DNA of 64,000 nt, from the NCBI RefSeq assembly GCF_014066305.1, contig NW_023501070.1, positions 558,001-622,000 on the forward strand, in the 5' to 3' direction. This document shows, in pieces, positions 1 through 10,189 of this stretch. The notes under the pieces were generated by a model. It was not told where the DNA came from. It ran no database searches and saw only the letters and a list, made by a program, of their open reading frames with translations. The first letter of the stretch is position 1; each line of letters opens with the position of its first letter. The DNA comes from Letharia columbiana. Lineage: Eukaryota; Ascomycota; Lecanoromycetes; Lecanorales; Parmeliaceae. The position numbers were made by a program, and so were the translations under genes.

Positions 1-52
1 AAGATATTATATTATAAATATAATAAAAAATAATTAAAATAATCGCGATAAT

Positions 53-233
53 TGTTATAATATCAGCCCCTTCGACTATCGCATATATATCGCGTATTAT
101 CAGGGCTAGTAATTACTAGTCATTATTAGCCATCTATTTTATATATATAAATATTTATACATTTCATAAATTAATAATTAGTCTTTCAGTCACAATTATT
201 CTTTCTAATATATCTGATATCCTACTTTCAATA
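53..233 (+). repeat. TRIM-A 5' LTR
   Basis: 181 bp, starting TGTTATAATATCAG and ending CTTTCAATA. It is a near copy of 806-986, with mostly C/T and G/A differences. It contains the conserved core CAGCCCCTTCG...ATCGC and the TATATATATAAATAT stretch found in every copy of the family. Confidence 0.9.
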
Positions 234-253
234 GGTTATAAGCCCGAAAGCGG
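234..253 (+). promoter_or_regulatory. TRIM-A primer-binding site (half-tRNA type)
   Basis: The sequence directly after the LTR reads GGTTATAAGCCCGAAAGCGG; the less mutated TRIM-F reads GGTTATGAGCCCGG. The reverse complement GGGCTCATAACC matches the anticodon arm of fungal initiator tRNA-Met, the CAU anticodon included. Drosophila copia and yeast Ty5 are known to prime from this internal tRNA region (a half-tRNA) instead of the CCA end. The tRNA match is from memory, not from a search. Confidence 0.65.
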
Positions 254-342
254 ATAGGGCAGTATCGAAATATCCTTGCACTTCCTAACATGGATATCAA
301 ACTAAGTCTTCGGTGATCGTTTATAAATAGATACACCTCATA

Positions 343-391
343 GCGACAGCCCATTTTTTTAGCCCGTACCCACCGACGAGAGGGCTGTCGC
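343..391 (+). other. TRIM-A leader stem-loop
   Basis: A perfect 10-bp inverted repeat, GCGACAGCCC (343-352) with GGGCTGTCGC (382-391), encloses a 29-nt loop about 110 nt behind the primer site. Other copies keep the arms, weakened by RIP. The position is where retroelements often carry packaging or dimerisation signals; that role is inference. Confidence 0.6.
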
Positions 392-419
392 CATTTAATC
401 CCTACACAAAAAATATCGA

Positions 420-640
420 ACTAAAATCCTCATATCATTCCGAGGTCCCGAAACAATACGGGAAAAACATCAAAAACCCTCACATCATTCCGAGGTCCCG
501 AAACAATACGGGCAAAACGTCAAAACCCTCATTTCATTCGAGGTCCCGAAGCAATACGGGCAAAACAATCATTCCGAAGTCCCGAAACAATACGGGCAAA
601 AACGTCAAAACCCTCATTTCATTCGAGGTCCCGAAACGGG
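420..640 (+). repeat. TRIM-A internal ~48-bp minisatellite
   Basis: Four to five tandem units built on GAGGTCCCGAAACAATACGG, followed by GCAAAACRTCAAAACCC and TCATWTCATTCC. Each unit contains a CCCG...CGGG mini inverted repeat. One unit is shorter. Copy number differs among TRIM copies (compare 9640-9975, 11340-11590, 52280-52510, 60050-60290). Confidence 0.85.
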
Positions 641-805
641 TATCCAAAGCCCCGGCACTCTTCCTATTTTCCTCATCGGGGTTTTTTATAGGTTTAACGA
701 GGCCGGGTAAATAATCAATCCCGAATTCAAAGCGTGGATATGAAGATCGATATGGGATACGATGTGCTGGGGTTTAGGGAATCAGCTTCTGGGGCTGTCG
801 GGGAG

Positions 806-986
806 TGTTACAATACCAGCCCCTTCGGCTATCGCATACATGTCGCGTATTACCAGGGCTAGTAATTACCAGCCACCATTAGCCACCTATTTTATATATA
901 TAAATATCCGTACATCCCATAAATTAATAATTAGTCTTTCAGTCACAATTATTCTTTCTAATATATCTGATATTCTACTTTCAATA
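806..986 (+). repeat. TRIM-A 3' LTR
   Basis: 181 bp, from TGTTACAATACCAG to TTTCAATA, followed by the target duplication ATAAT. A short open frame across 762-998 runs through it and is not a gene. Confidence 0.9.
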
Positions 987-3900
987 ATAATAATATAAAA
1001 AATAAAATTTAATTAAACTTCTCTTTAAGTATAAAGAGAGATAATCTTTTATTAAATTATTATATACTTATATTATATTTTCTCTTAATATTTATAAATT
1101 AAAGTTTATCTCTTTAAGATATTATTAATTATATTATAGATTATAATATAAAATCTTTTTTTAAATAACGCTTTAAATTATATCGAGTTAACTTTAAAGC
1201 TTAATGGAATTTTCTTTATACGCTTTAAATAATTATAAATATTTTAAATACGAATAGTATCGATAGCGAGTATATTTTAATTTTTTATATTAATTTTATT
1301 ATTATATCGAGTTAATTTATTCTTAAATTATTATTAGAATTAATTTTAAATAAAAAGCTTTTTAAATTTAGAATAAAGCTAATTTTATTAATATTATCTA
1401 CTCTATCTACTTTATTAAACTTTATTATATTATAAATTTTATTCTTAAATTTAAATTTTATTCTTAAATTTTTATCTTATTAAATCTTAAAAATTAAATT
1501 AATTCTTTATAAATAGTATTATATTTAAATATATCGATATTAAGCTTTTAGCTAATTTAAATTAACTTTATTAAATTTTTATATTTAAAAATACTTTTAA
1601 TTATTATAAATAAAAGTAAAATATATAAGATTTCTTTATATTATTAAATTTTAAATATTATATTAAAATTAATATAATTTAATTAATCTTTTATTTAGCG
1701 ATTATCGTAAAAGCTATAATTAAATAATAATTTATAAAAAATATTTTTAAAAATATTATTAATATAGATATTATAATATAAATTAAAGTATATTATAAAT
1801 TCTATATTATAATAAAAACTTACTATAAAAATAATTTATATAATTTTATTAAAAGTTATATTAACGCTATAATTATTTAAAAGAATTTAAAAAAATATAA
1901 ATTTTATAAATTAAATATTTTTAGCTTTATTATTTAGAGATTAAAATTTTTTACTTTTATCTATAAAAATAAGCTATAAATTTATATTAATTAATTAATT
2001 AATTTATAAATCTATTATAAGAGGTTAATAGCTTATTTAAAAAATATCTTTTTATTATTAATAAAAATTGAAAAATTTATTATTTTTATAAAGACTTAAA
2101 TAATTAATATATTTAATATTATAAAATTTATAATTAAAATTATAATCTTTATAATAAAAATAAATCTTTTAAATTTATATTAATTTATATTAAAATATAA
2201 TAATTTAATATTATTTCTAATTCTATTATTTTTGCTAAGTTCTTTAATATTTATATAATAGTTATCTATATTAAAATAAATATTTATATCTTTATTTTTA
2301 TAATATCTATATTAATTAAATATTATATTTTATTAATTTTTATATCTAGATATAGATTTATAAGTATTATATTATTTATAATAAAGATTTTTATTTTATT
2401 AAAAAATATCTTAAATAATTAAAGTATAAGCGCGTTTACGAGGAATTTAAAAATAGAGATTATAATAATTATAATAATTAAAATAAAAGAGGTAGTCGAG
2501 AAAATAATAATATTAATATTAAATCTAAATTTAAAAATTTAAAAAGAAAAAAAATTAATTTTTTAATATTAGAGTAGCTATTATAATTACTTAATCTATA
2601 ATAATATATTATTTTATTACTTATATTACTATTATATTTATTATTAATTTTTAAATCTTAAATAATAAAATCTATAAATTTTTCGAGATTAAATTCTTAA
2701 ATAGAGTTTTTATTATTACACTTTTTATTATAGCGATAATATTCTCTCTCTAACTTCGTAATTACGCGTATATTTAATATATTATTTATAATTTCTTAAT
2801 CTTTAAAACCTTTTCTAGATTTTAAGAATCTCGCTTTATTAATAAACTTATTAATAATAATTATATAACTTTTAGCTTTAATAATATTAATCTTAAATAT
2901 AAAATAAAGAGTAAAGTATTAAGTATATTTGAACTCTTAATAATATCTAATATATATTTAAATATAATTTTAATTTTAATTTCGAAAGATAATTAAAGAA
3001 GTAATAATACTCGCTTTCTTTTATTTCTAATAATCTTTTTATAAGAAAATAATAATTTTTCTTTAAATATATTTAAAGTTATCTTTATACGCTTAATATT
3101 TAAAAAAATATTTCTCTAATCTTAATTATTATTAATAAAGAAAAATTTTATTTATAAATTTTTTTTATTAAGTTTATAAAGCCCTCTAATTAATAAAAGT
3201 TTTAAATTTATAAAAAGATTTTATATATATAATATACTTATATAAATTATTTAAATATTTAAAATATTAAAAAGATAATTAAAATATATATCGAAATAGA
3301 TTTTTTTAAATCTTTTCTTAATAATATTTATAAGTTATATTTTATAGCTAGCTTTAAAATAAAGTTTTATAAATACTATATTATTCTTAAGAGATAAAAA
3401 AATAACTTAATTTATATCGATTTCTAGAGATTATTTAATATTTCTTATAATAACTATATATTTATAATTTTTTTTTAAATAAATTTACTTTATATTTTAA
3501 TATCTATCTTTTATTAAATAAGTTTAATAAATTTATTCTTATTATATTTAAACTTTTTCTTAATAATATTAAATATAATAATTATTATTATATTTAATTT
3601 CGCTTTAATTATAATATAAAATATTAAAATTATAAAATAAAAGTCTTTTATTTATTTAGAGAAATTATTTAAAAAGATATTAAAAAATTCTTAAATAAAT
3701 AATAAATTTAAATAATTAAGTGTTATTATTTAATATAAAACTAGCGTAATATTTAAAAAAAGCGATTTATTATAGAAATATTAGATCGAATTTATTTATA
3801 TTAAGAATTATTTATATAATTATTAATCTATTATTAAGTAAGATTTTTTTTTTAAATTTATATTAATTCTTCTTCAACGTTTCTTATCTATATATTATTA

Positions 3901-4199
3901 AATAAATAAATTTTTATTAAATTATATTTAAAGCTATTAATTAAAAAAAATATTAAAATTATATAATTAAAAAATAACTTATAAATTATTAAGATTATTT
4001 CTATTATATACTCTTAAATAATAATAAAATTATTATTATTTTTAATATTAAGTAATTCGATAATATCTCTTCTAAATCTATATTCTTTATTTTAAAAAAG
4101 AATATATATAATAATATTAAAATAATAATCTATTATAATAATTAGCGATTTATTAAAATTATTAATTATTCTAAAAATTATCTTCTCTCTTTATTTATA

Positions 4200-5700
4200 A
4201 TTCTAAAAAAAATTATTAAAAGAAATATAAAACTTTTATTAAAGATAAAGCTAATAATTTATTTAATTTTATTTAAATCTTTAAAAAGATTTAACTAATA
4301 ATTCTAGCTAATTTAAAATTTTTAAAAAAATAATTATTTAATATATTTAGTAATAAAACTCTCTCTATAACCTCTATAATAGCGCTTTTTAAATCTATTA
4401 CTCGCTTTATAAATAATTATAACTTAATCTTAATAATAAAGTTATCTATTTAATATCTTAAGAGTATATAAAGAATTCTCTTTAAATTCTCTAACGCTAT
4501 TAATAAAAGCTTTCTCTTTTAAATTCTATAAATCTTAAATCTATAAAAAAGCTATATTAAACTTTTATTATAAAATATATTAGAAAATTATTATAAAAGA
4601 AGAAGTTAACTCGTTTATTATTAATAAAATTTAGATTCTAATAGATTTTTTATTAAATATATATAATTTATATATTAATAGCTTTATAAATTTAAGTATA
4701 ATTTTATAAAAAAAATTATATAATATAAAGCTTATTAAATTATTTATAATTTTAAATAATAAGAAGAAATTAATTTTAATAAAATCTTCGCTTTTATTAT
4801 TAAATTTATAAATTATAAAATAATCTTTATATTAATAACTATCTTAGATTAAAAACTTAAATAAATAAATATTAAAACTATCTTTCTATATAATAATATT
4901 AAAAAAATAATTTATATTATTTAATTTATTAATTTTAAAATTAAAAATTAAAAAAATAAGATATATAAGCTTATTAAGATATTTTATAATTTAAAATAAT
5001 TCTCTAAAATTTAATATAATATCTTTATAATTTATTTTAAAAAATTAAATTTTAAATCTATTATTATTAACGAGTAAAGGCCTATGAATTAAATTTATAA
5101 ATTTTTTTTGATTAGGGCTATCGAGTAAGTAGGTGAGCGATCTTTGGTGAGCGAACTTTGGTGAGCGATATTTGAATTCCTTGCGCTTTAATAATTATCA
5201 GACTAAATTTCGTAATTCTTAAAAATTCGGAAAGCATAAACGGCGCTTCAAAAATTAAAAAAAAAATTCAAAATTTTAATAGAAAATAAAAAAGTTATTC
5301 TATGTGTTAATAATGTATACCTATTTTTTTAATGAGGGAGGCGCGGGAGGGCGAGATTTTAATGGTTGCGAACGCTAATTTATTTACCCGCGGTGTCTAA
5401 TTAAAAAGCGTAGACCTAACGAATTAATGATTGGCTGCATATACAAATTCAAGGTTTTCAAGCTTAGCCCTACCTTATTCTTTTATATATACTAATTTCT
5501 CTATATTTACTAATAATACTATTATTATCGCTATTTATATAAATAATAGTTTATTTATAAATTTTAATAAAATTAAAATATAAAATATTAAAAATAAGCT
5601 TAATAAGAAATTTGAAATAATCGATTTAGAATTTTATATCTATTATCTTAATATAATAATTATTAAAAATTATATTAATCGAATTCTACGCTTTAATTAA
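4200..5700 (+). pseudogene. Copia-1 reverse transcriptase relic
   Basis: Plus-strand conceptual reading, with many stops, follows the Ty1/Copia reverse transcriptase: a stretch like QMDVKTAFLYGDIEE, then KIYKL..(A)LYGLKQSPR.WYNT, then the catalytic box. YVDD reads YINN at 5536-5547 (Asp to Asn by G-to-A). Gln and Trp codons have become stops. MITE-1 (5070-5492) interrupts it between the LKQSPR region and the catalytic box. The product would copy element RNA inside Copia particles; this copy cannot encode it. The same blocks recur at the equivalent place in four other Copia copies in this window. Confidence 0.85.
5070..5492 (+). mobile_element. MITE-1: non-autonomous repeat flanked by TA (~423 bp)
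   Basis: Found six or more times in the window in both orientations, with one end CGAGTAAAGGCC and the other CTTTTATATATAC. It interrupts Copia-1; the uninterrupted sequence is readable in Copia-4 (around 50000-50030), where one TA sits at the joint, so the target duplication is probably TA. It begins with the odd palindrome CTATGAATTAAATTCATAG (mutated in this copy at one C) and has a 15-bp tandem triplet (about 5132-5175, GGTGAGCGATCTTTG type). No coding capacity. The termini are not obvious inverted repeats, so MITE is a working label. It is less RIP-mutated than the Copia around it. Confidence 0.75.
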
Positions 5701-6189
5701 AAAGATTATATTTAATTTTTTTTAAAGAAATATAATATATTAAACTTTATATTATTATCTATTTTTATTAATAGCGATAAATTTTATATCGTTAAAGATA
5801 TTTTTATTTTTATTAATTAATCTCGCTATATCTATTAATTAATTATAAAATTATTTATATATATAATATTAAATATTTAACTCGATATTATATTTACTAT
5901 CTTAATAATCTCTAAATATATCTTAAATTTAAATAAATTCTATTAAAAGACTATTAAGCGTATCTTTTAATATTTAAATAATATTAAAAATTAATATTTA
6001 ATATTTAAAGAAGATTTAAAATTATTTACTAGCTATATAAACGCGGATTAAATAAATAATTAAAATACTCGATATTCTATCTTTAATTACGTCTTTAATA
6101 TAAATAATATTATTATTAATTAATTATTAAAATAATAGTTTATTATAGCGCTATTCTCTTATAAGATCGAATATATCGATTAGATATTA

Positions 6190-6640
6190 GTATATATAAA
6201 AGAATAAGATAGAGCTAAACTAGAAAACCTTGAATTTATATATGCAGCCAATTATAAATTCGGGTCCTCTACGCTTTTTGGCTAGACCGGCTGAGTCATC
6301 GCGGGTAAATAAATTAGCGTCCGCAACCATCAAAATCTCGCCCTCCCGCGCCTCCTCATTAAAAATTAGGTGTACGTTATTGACACATAAAATAACTTTT
6401 TTGTTTTCTATTAAAATTTTGAGATTTTTTTTTAAATTATAGAACAGAACATGGGCTTTTAGATAAAAAAAGAATTTTTAAATTTAGTCTTATAATTATT
6501 AAAGCGCAAGGAATTCAAATATCGCTTATCAAAGTTCGCTCGATAGCCGGACAGCCCGCTCATCAAAGATCGCTCACCTATTTACTCGATAGCCCTGATT
6601 AAAAAAATGATTATGAATTTAATTCATAGGCCTTTACTCG
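6190..6640 (-). mobile_element. MITE-2: second copy, opposite orientation (451 bp)
   Basis: Same family as MITE-1, inverted, running from GTATATATAAAAG to CCTTTACTCG with TA on both sides (6188-6189 and 6641-6642). The empty site is readable in Copia-4 near 50690-50710. The 6230-6442 open frame lies inside it and reflects its lower RIP load, not a gene. Confidence 0.75.
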
Positions 6641-7429
6641 TAGACTATTAAAAAGATAATTTAGCTATATAAATTTTTTAATTAACTTAATTTTAGCGCT
6701 AAGTATATATAGACTATTATTATCTATTATAATAATTAGAGTATTATAATCTTTATTAAAAATTCTTAATTTTATATATATATTAAATATATCGATATTT
6801 AGTATTATTATATATAAAAATAAGTTATTATTAATATCGTTATTTTTAAATATATTCTTATCGAATAATAGATAGTTAATAAACTTATTAAGATATTATT
6901 TAAAGATAAATTTAAGAAATTTTATATACTAATTAGACTAAAATATTATTTATAATATTATTTATAATATTATTTATTTAAAGAAGCTAATTTCGACTTT
7001 AAGAGAGCTATTTTATTAATTTCTATAGTTTAAATAATCTACTTAAGCCGCTCGCCGAGCTTTAAACTTAATACGAACTCGCTATTCTATATTAAAACAG
7101 CTATTTCTTTAACGCTATTACCGCTATCGCTATTAAATCTTTAAAGCTCTTTTAAAATATCTTTATCTATACTACTATTATTATTAGTTACTATTATTAA
7201 AAGATTAAATATCTAAAATAACTTTATAGAAACTTTATAGCTAATTATAATATATAAAATAAAGAATTTCTTCTAATTATTTTATTTAATTACTTCTATA
7301 AATATTCTTTAATTTTAAATTAATTAATTTTTAATATATATTAGATAACCTGAAAATAAAATTTTCGAAAAATCGTTTTTTAATAAAAAGTAAAATTTAA
7401 GGTTTAATATAGTCGTTTTTAGATTTCGA

Positions 7430-7675
7430 TTTTTTACTTTAATTATTCGACGCTAAATTTACTTTAACTACTTAGCTTAAACTTTATTTTAATTATTTAA
7501 TATTAAATTTATTTTAATTATTTAACTTAAACTTTACTTTAATTACTTAATATTAAACTTACTTTAACTATTTAATTTAAACTTTATTTTAATTATTTAA
7601 CGCTAAATTTACTTTAATTATTTAATATAAACTTTACTTTAACTATCTAACGCTAAACTCTAGCGAAAATTAATT
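7430..7675 (+). repeat. Copia-1 ~25-bp tandem repeat before the 3' LTR
   Basis: About ten units of the form ACTTTAATTATTTAACGCTAA(A) alternating with ACTTTAATTATTTAACTTAA(A), giving a ~49-bp higher-order dimer. It lies between the pol/3' untranslated region and the purine tract. Equivalent arrays occur in Copia-2, Copia-3 and Copia-5 with different unit counts. Confidence 0.85.
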
Positions 7676-7773
7676 AAAATATTTTTTATCTTTTTTATCT
7701 AGTTTTAATACTATTAGCATTAAACTTCGTATTTATTAGATTTCGCGTATAAAAGAATATATATAAAGAGGAA

Positions 7774-7924
7774 TATTAAAATTTAAATTATATAACTTTT
7801 AGCGTCTTAGCGATTATATAATATAGTTATATAATATATCTTAATATATCTATATCTAGTTACTCTTTTCTTTTATAGAACTCTCTAGTTAATATAACTA
7901 AGTATTCTATCTTATATTTTAATA
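7774..7924 (+). repeat. Copia-1 3' LTR (151 bp)
   Basis: Reads TATTAAAATTTAAATTATATAACTT to TTATATTTTAATA. By comparison with 27044-27194 (whose reverse complement starts TGTTGGAATTCGGATC), the original ends were TG...CA, so both end dinucleotides have been changed by RIP. Confidence 0.87.
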
Positions 7925-8056
7925 AATATTAATTTATTTATCCGCGATAAGTTAATCGATCTAATTAAAAAGCGTAGTAATTCTAAATTAATAATTGGCT
8001 ATATATATAAATTTAAGATTTTTAAGCTTAGCTCTATCTTATTCTTTTATATATAC
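7925..8056 (+). mobile_element. MITE-3: right fragment, cut by Copia-1
   Basis: Matches the right ~130 bp of MITE-1 (from AATTTATTTACCCGCGG to TTTTATATATAC), followed by TA. Copia-1 inserted into it, so the left part lies beyond the left edge of the window. Confidence 0.7.
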
Positions 8057-8058
8057 TA

Positions 8059-8582
8059 ATTATAGATAAATTAATAATTTCTTATAAAGATTAATAGCTT
8101 TATAGTTATTATTATAGTAAATTTTTATTATAATATTAGCGAAAGTAATAGCGTTATTAATTTTTTTATATTTAATAAGATATAATTAATTAAGATTCTC
8201 TAGCGATAAATTTATAGATAGTCTTAGAGTATCTCTTACTCGAAATTTAAAGACGATTTTATTTAATATAAATTCTATTAAGATAATTAAGTTATTAAAA
8301 GATATTTAAAAAAATTAAAGTATACTTAACTAGTTATCTATATTAATAATAAAATAATTTCGATAATCTAATTTATTCTTTTCAATTATCTATTTATCTA
8401 AAGATAATAAATAATTAAAGTTATTATAATAGTTCTTAGCTTCTTAAAAATAGTTTTTTTAGAAAATACTTATAAATTTAGTATTACGATCGTTAATTAT
8501 AGTAATGAAAATACTTTAATTATAAGATATTAAAGTAATAAATAAAGTCTTTATTTAATTAATAATAATTTATTTATTAAAT
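8059..8582 (-). pseudogene. Ty3/Gypsy integrase core relic (G3)
   Basis: Minus-strand conceptual reading contains IINDRNTKFISIF (around 8475-8500; compare the family pattern SDRDPKF.S.FW), then a DK.I.EK region corresponding to TDGQTER, an INID(N)WLSIL stretch corresponding to DDW...LP, and FRVRDTL near 8240. The family catalytic Asp reads Asn. It overlaps in homology the C-terminal piece at 39330-39430 (ANIIIK..YNNNYKAINL), so these are two Gypsy copies of one family. It sits between MITE-3 and MITE-4. Integrase would insert the cDNA; this fragment is dead. Confidence 0.75.
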
Positions 8583-10189
8583 TAGTATATATAATAGAAT
8601 AAGATAGAGCTAAGCTTAAAAATCTTGAATTTATATATATAGTCAATTATTAATTCGATAGATTTACGCTTTTTAATTAGATATCGCGAGTAAATAAATT
8701 AGCGTCTATAATTATTAAAATCTCGCTCTTTTACGCCTTTTTATTAAAAATTAGATATATATTATTAATATATAAAATAACTTTTTTATTTTCTATTAAA
8801 ATTTTGAGATTTTTTTTATAGATTATAGAACGAAATATATTATTCTACCCGTTTATAAAGTTATAGAACTAGCGTATTACGATTATAAAACGATATTATA
8901 ACGATTCTATGCTAGTTAAAAAATCGTTCTAGAATCGATTTATAATCGTTTTATAATAGTCGTAAACTATAGAACTCTTTTCTTAGAATCTATAACGATT
9001 ATAGTTTTATAACCGTTCTATAACCGTTTTATAATCGTTATAATAATTTTTTTTAAATTTTTTTATACTAAGTCTCGAATAGGCTAGTAGTATTATATAA
9101 TATATCTTCTAATATAAAAATTTCGCTAAAATTCGAAAAAAACGAATTTTAAGTTATTAGCGTTGATATTTAAGCTTATATATACTAAGCGAAATTTCAG
9201 CCCTATAAAGAACTTTAAAAATTAAAATTAATTTTTAGTTCTTATATAGATTATTATTATAATATTAGCCCCTTCGACTATCGTATAATATATCGCGTAT
9301 TATTAAGGCTAGTAATTACTAGTTATTATTAATTATCTATTTTATATATATAAATATCCGTATATCTTATAAATTAATAATTAGTCTTTTAGTTATAATT
9401 ATTCTTTTTCTAATATATCTAATATTCTACTTTTAATAGATTATAAGCCCGAAAGCGGATAGGGTAGTATCGAATATTCTTACACTTTCTAATATAAATA
9501 TTAAACTAAGTCTTCGATAATCGTTTATAAATAAATACACCTTATAGCGACAGCCTATTTTTTTAGCTCGTATTCACCGACGAGAGGGCTATCGCTATTC
9601 AATCCCTATATAAAAAATATCGAACTAAAATTCTTATTTTATCCGAGGTCTCGAAATTAATACGAATAAAAAACCCTTATACTATATAAGAACCCGAACC
9701 AATTAAAAACCCTTATATTATTTCGAGGTCCCGAAACAATACGGGCAAACTAATAAAACCCTTAGATTATTTCGAGGTCTCGAAATAATACTCTACGGGC
9801 AAAACATCAAAAACCCTCAGATCATTCCGAGGTCCCGAAGCAATACGGGCAAAACATCAAAAACCCTCAGATCATTCCGAGGTCTCGAAGCAATACGGGC
9901 AAACTATTAGTCCCGAAATAATACGGGCAAAATATCAAAAACCCTCATATCATTTCGAGGTCCCGAAACGGGTATCTAAAGCCTCGACACTCTTCCTATT
10001 TTCTCTATCGAGGTTTTTTATAGATTTAATAAGGTCGGGTAAATAATTAATCTCGAATTTAAAGCGTGAATTTAATAACTAATACGGAGGATAATATTAA
10101 AAGTTCTATATATACGCTAAATCTCTTAATATACTTAGCATTTTAATAAATCTAATCTTTTTCTTAAATAGCTTTATTTTTCTAGTAAC

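Larger units (their letters stand above)
53..986 (+). mobile_element. TRIM-A: short non-autonomous LTR retrotransposon (934 bp)
   Basis: Two 181-bp direct LTRs (53-233 and 806-986) flank a 572-bp interior with no coding capacity. The target duplication ATAAT (48-52 and 987-991) is perfect. The 3' LTR starts TGTTACAATACC; the ends agree with TG...CA after RIP. The interior holds a primer-binding site, a stem-loop (343-391), a minisatellite (about 420-640), a GC-rich CCCCG/CGGGG hairpin before a T run (about 643-690), and a purine-rich GGGGCTGTCGGGGAG just before the 3' LTR. It sits inside Copia-1; the empty site is readable in Copia-2 (26141-26145, opposite strand). It still contains many CpA and TpG, so it is one of the youngest insertions here. 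Confidence 0.92.
1..7924 (+). mobile_element. Copia-1: Ty1/Copia retrotransposon, RIP-degraded, 5' end outside window
   Basis: Plus-strand Copia relic that enters from the left edge. It is collinear with the reverse complements of Copia-2, Copia-3 and Copia-5, and ends in a 151-bp LTR (7774-7924). The pol region reads plus-strand, with the reverse-transcriptase box at 5536-5547. A purine tract reading AAAGAGGAA lies just before the 3' LTR. TRIM-A, MITE-1 and MITE-2 are inserted in it, and the uninterrupted sequence can be read in sister copies. No frame stays open; CpA and TpG are nearly absent. The right end lies inside MITE-3: AATAT after the LTR matches AACGC of other MITE copies after C-to-T and G-to-A change, so it is probably the target duplication. 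Confidence 0.88.

Noticed and set aside
234..260. A tRNA gene suggested by GGTTATGAGCCC
   Set aside because: Only about 12 bases match the anticodon arm and no cloverleaf can be formed; it is a primer-binding site.
643..690. Rho-independent-like terminator (CCCCG...CGGGG then T run)
   Set aside because: The shape is real and conserved in TRIMs, but bacterial termination does not apply. Kept only as a structural note under TRIM-A.
762..998. 78-codon open frame on the plus strand
   Set aside because: It spans the TRIM-A interior and 3' LTR; it is open only because this copy is little RIP-mutated. No matching frame survives in other copies and no domain is seen.
6230..6442. 70-codon open frame on the plus strand
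   Set aside because: Lies wholly in MITE-2 and is not conserved as a frame in MITE-1, MITE-4 or MITE-5.
9640..9975. CRISPR-like array in the TRIM interior
   Set aside because: The unit is repeated throughout (spacer-like parts repeat too), it occurs in every TRIM copy, and the context is eukaryotic. It is a minisatellite.
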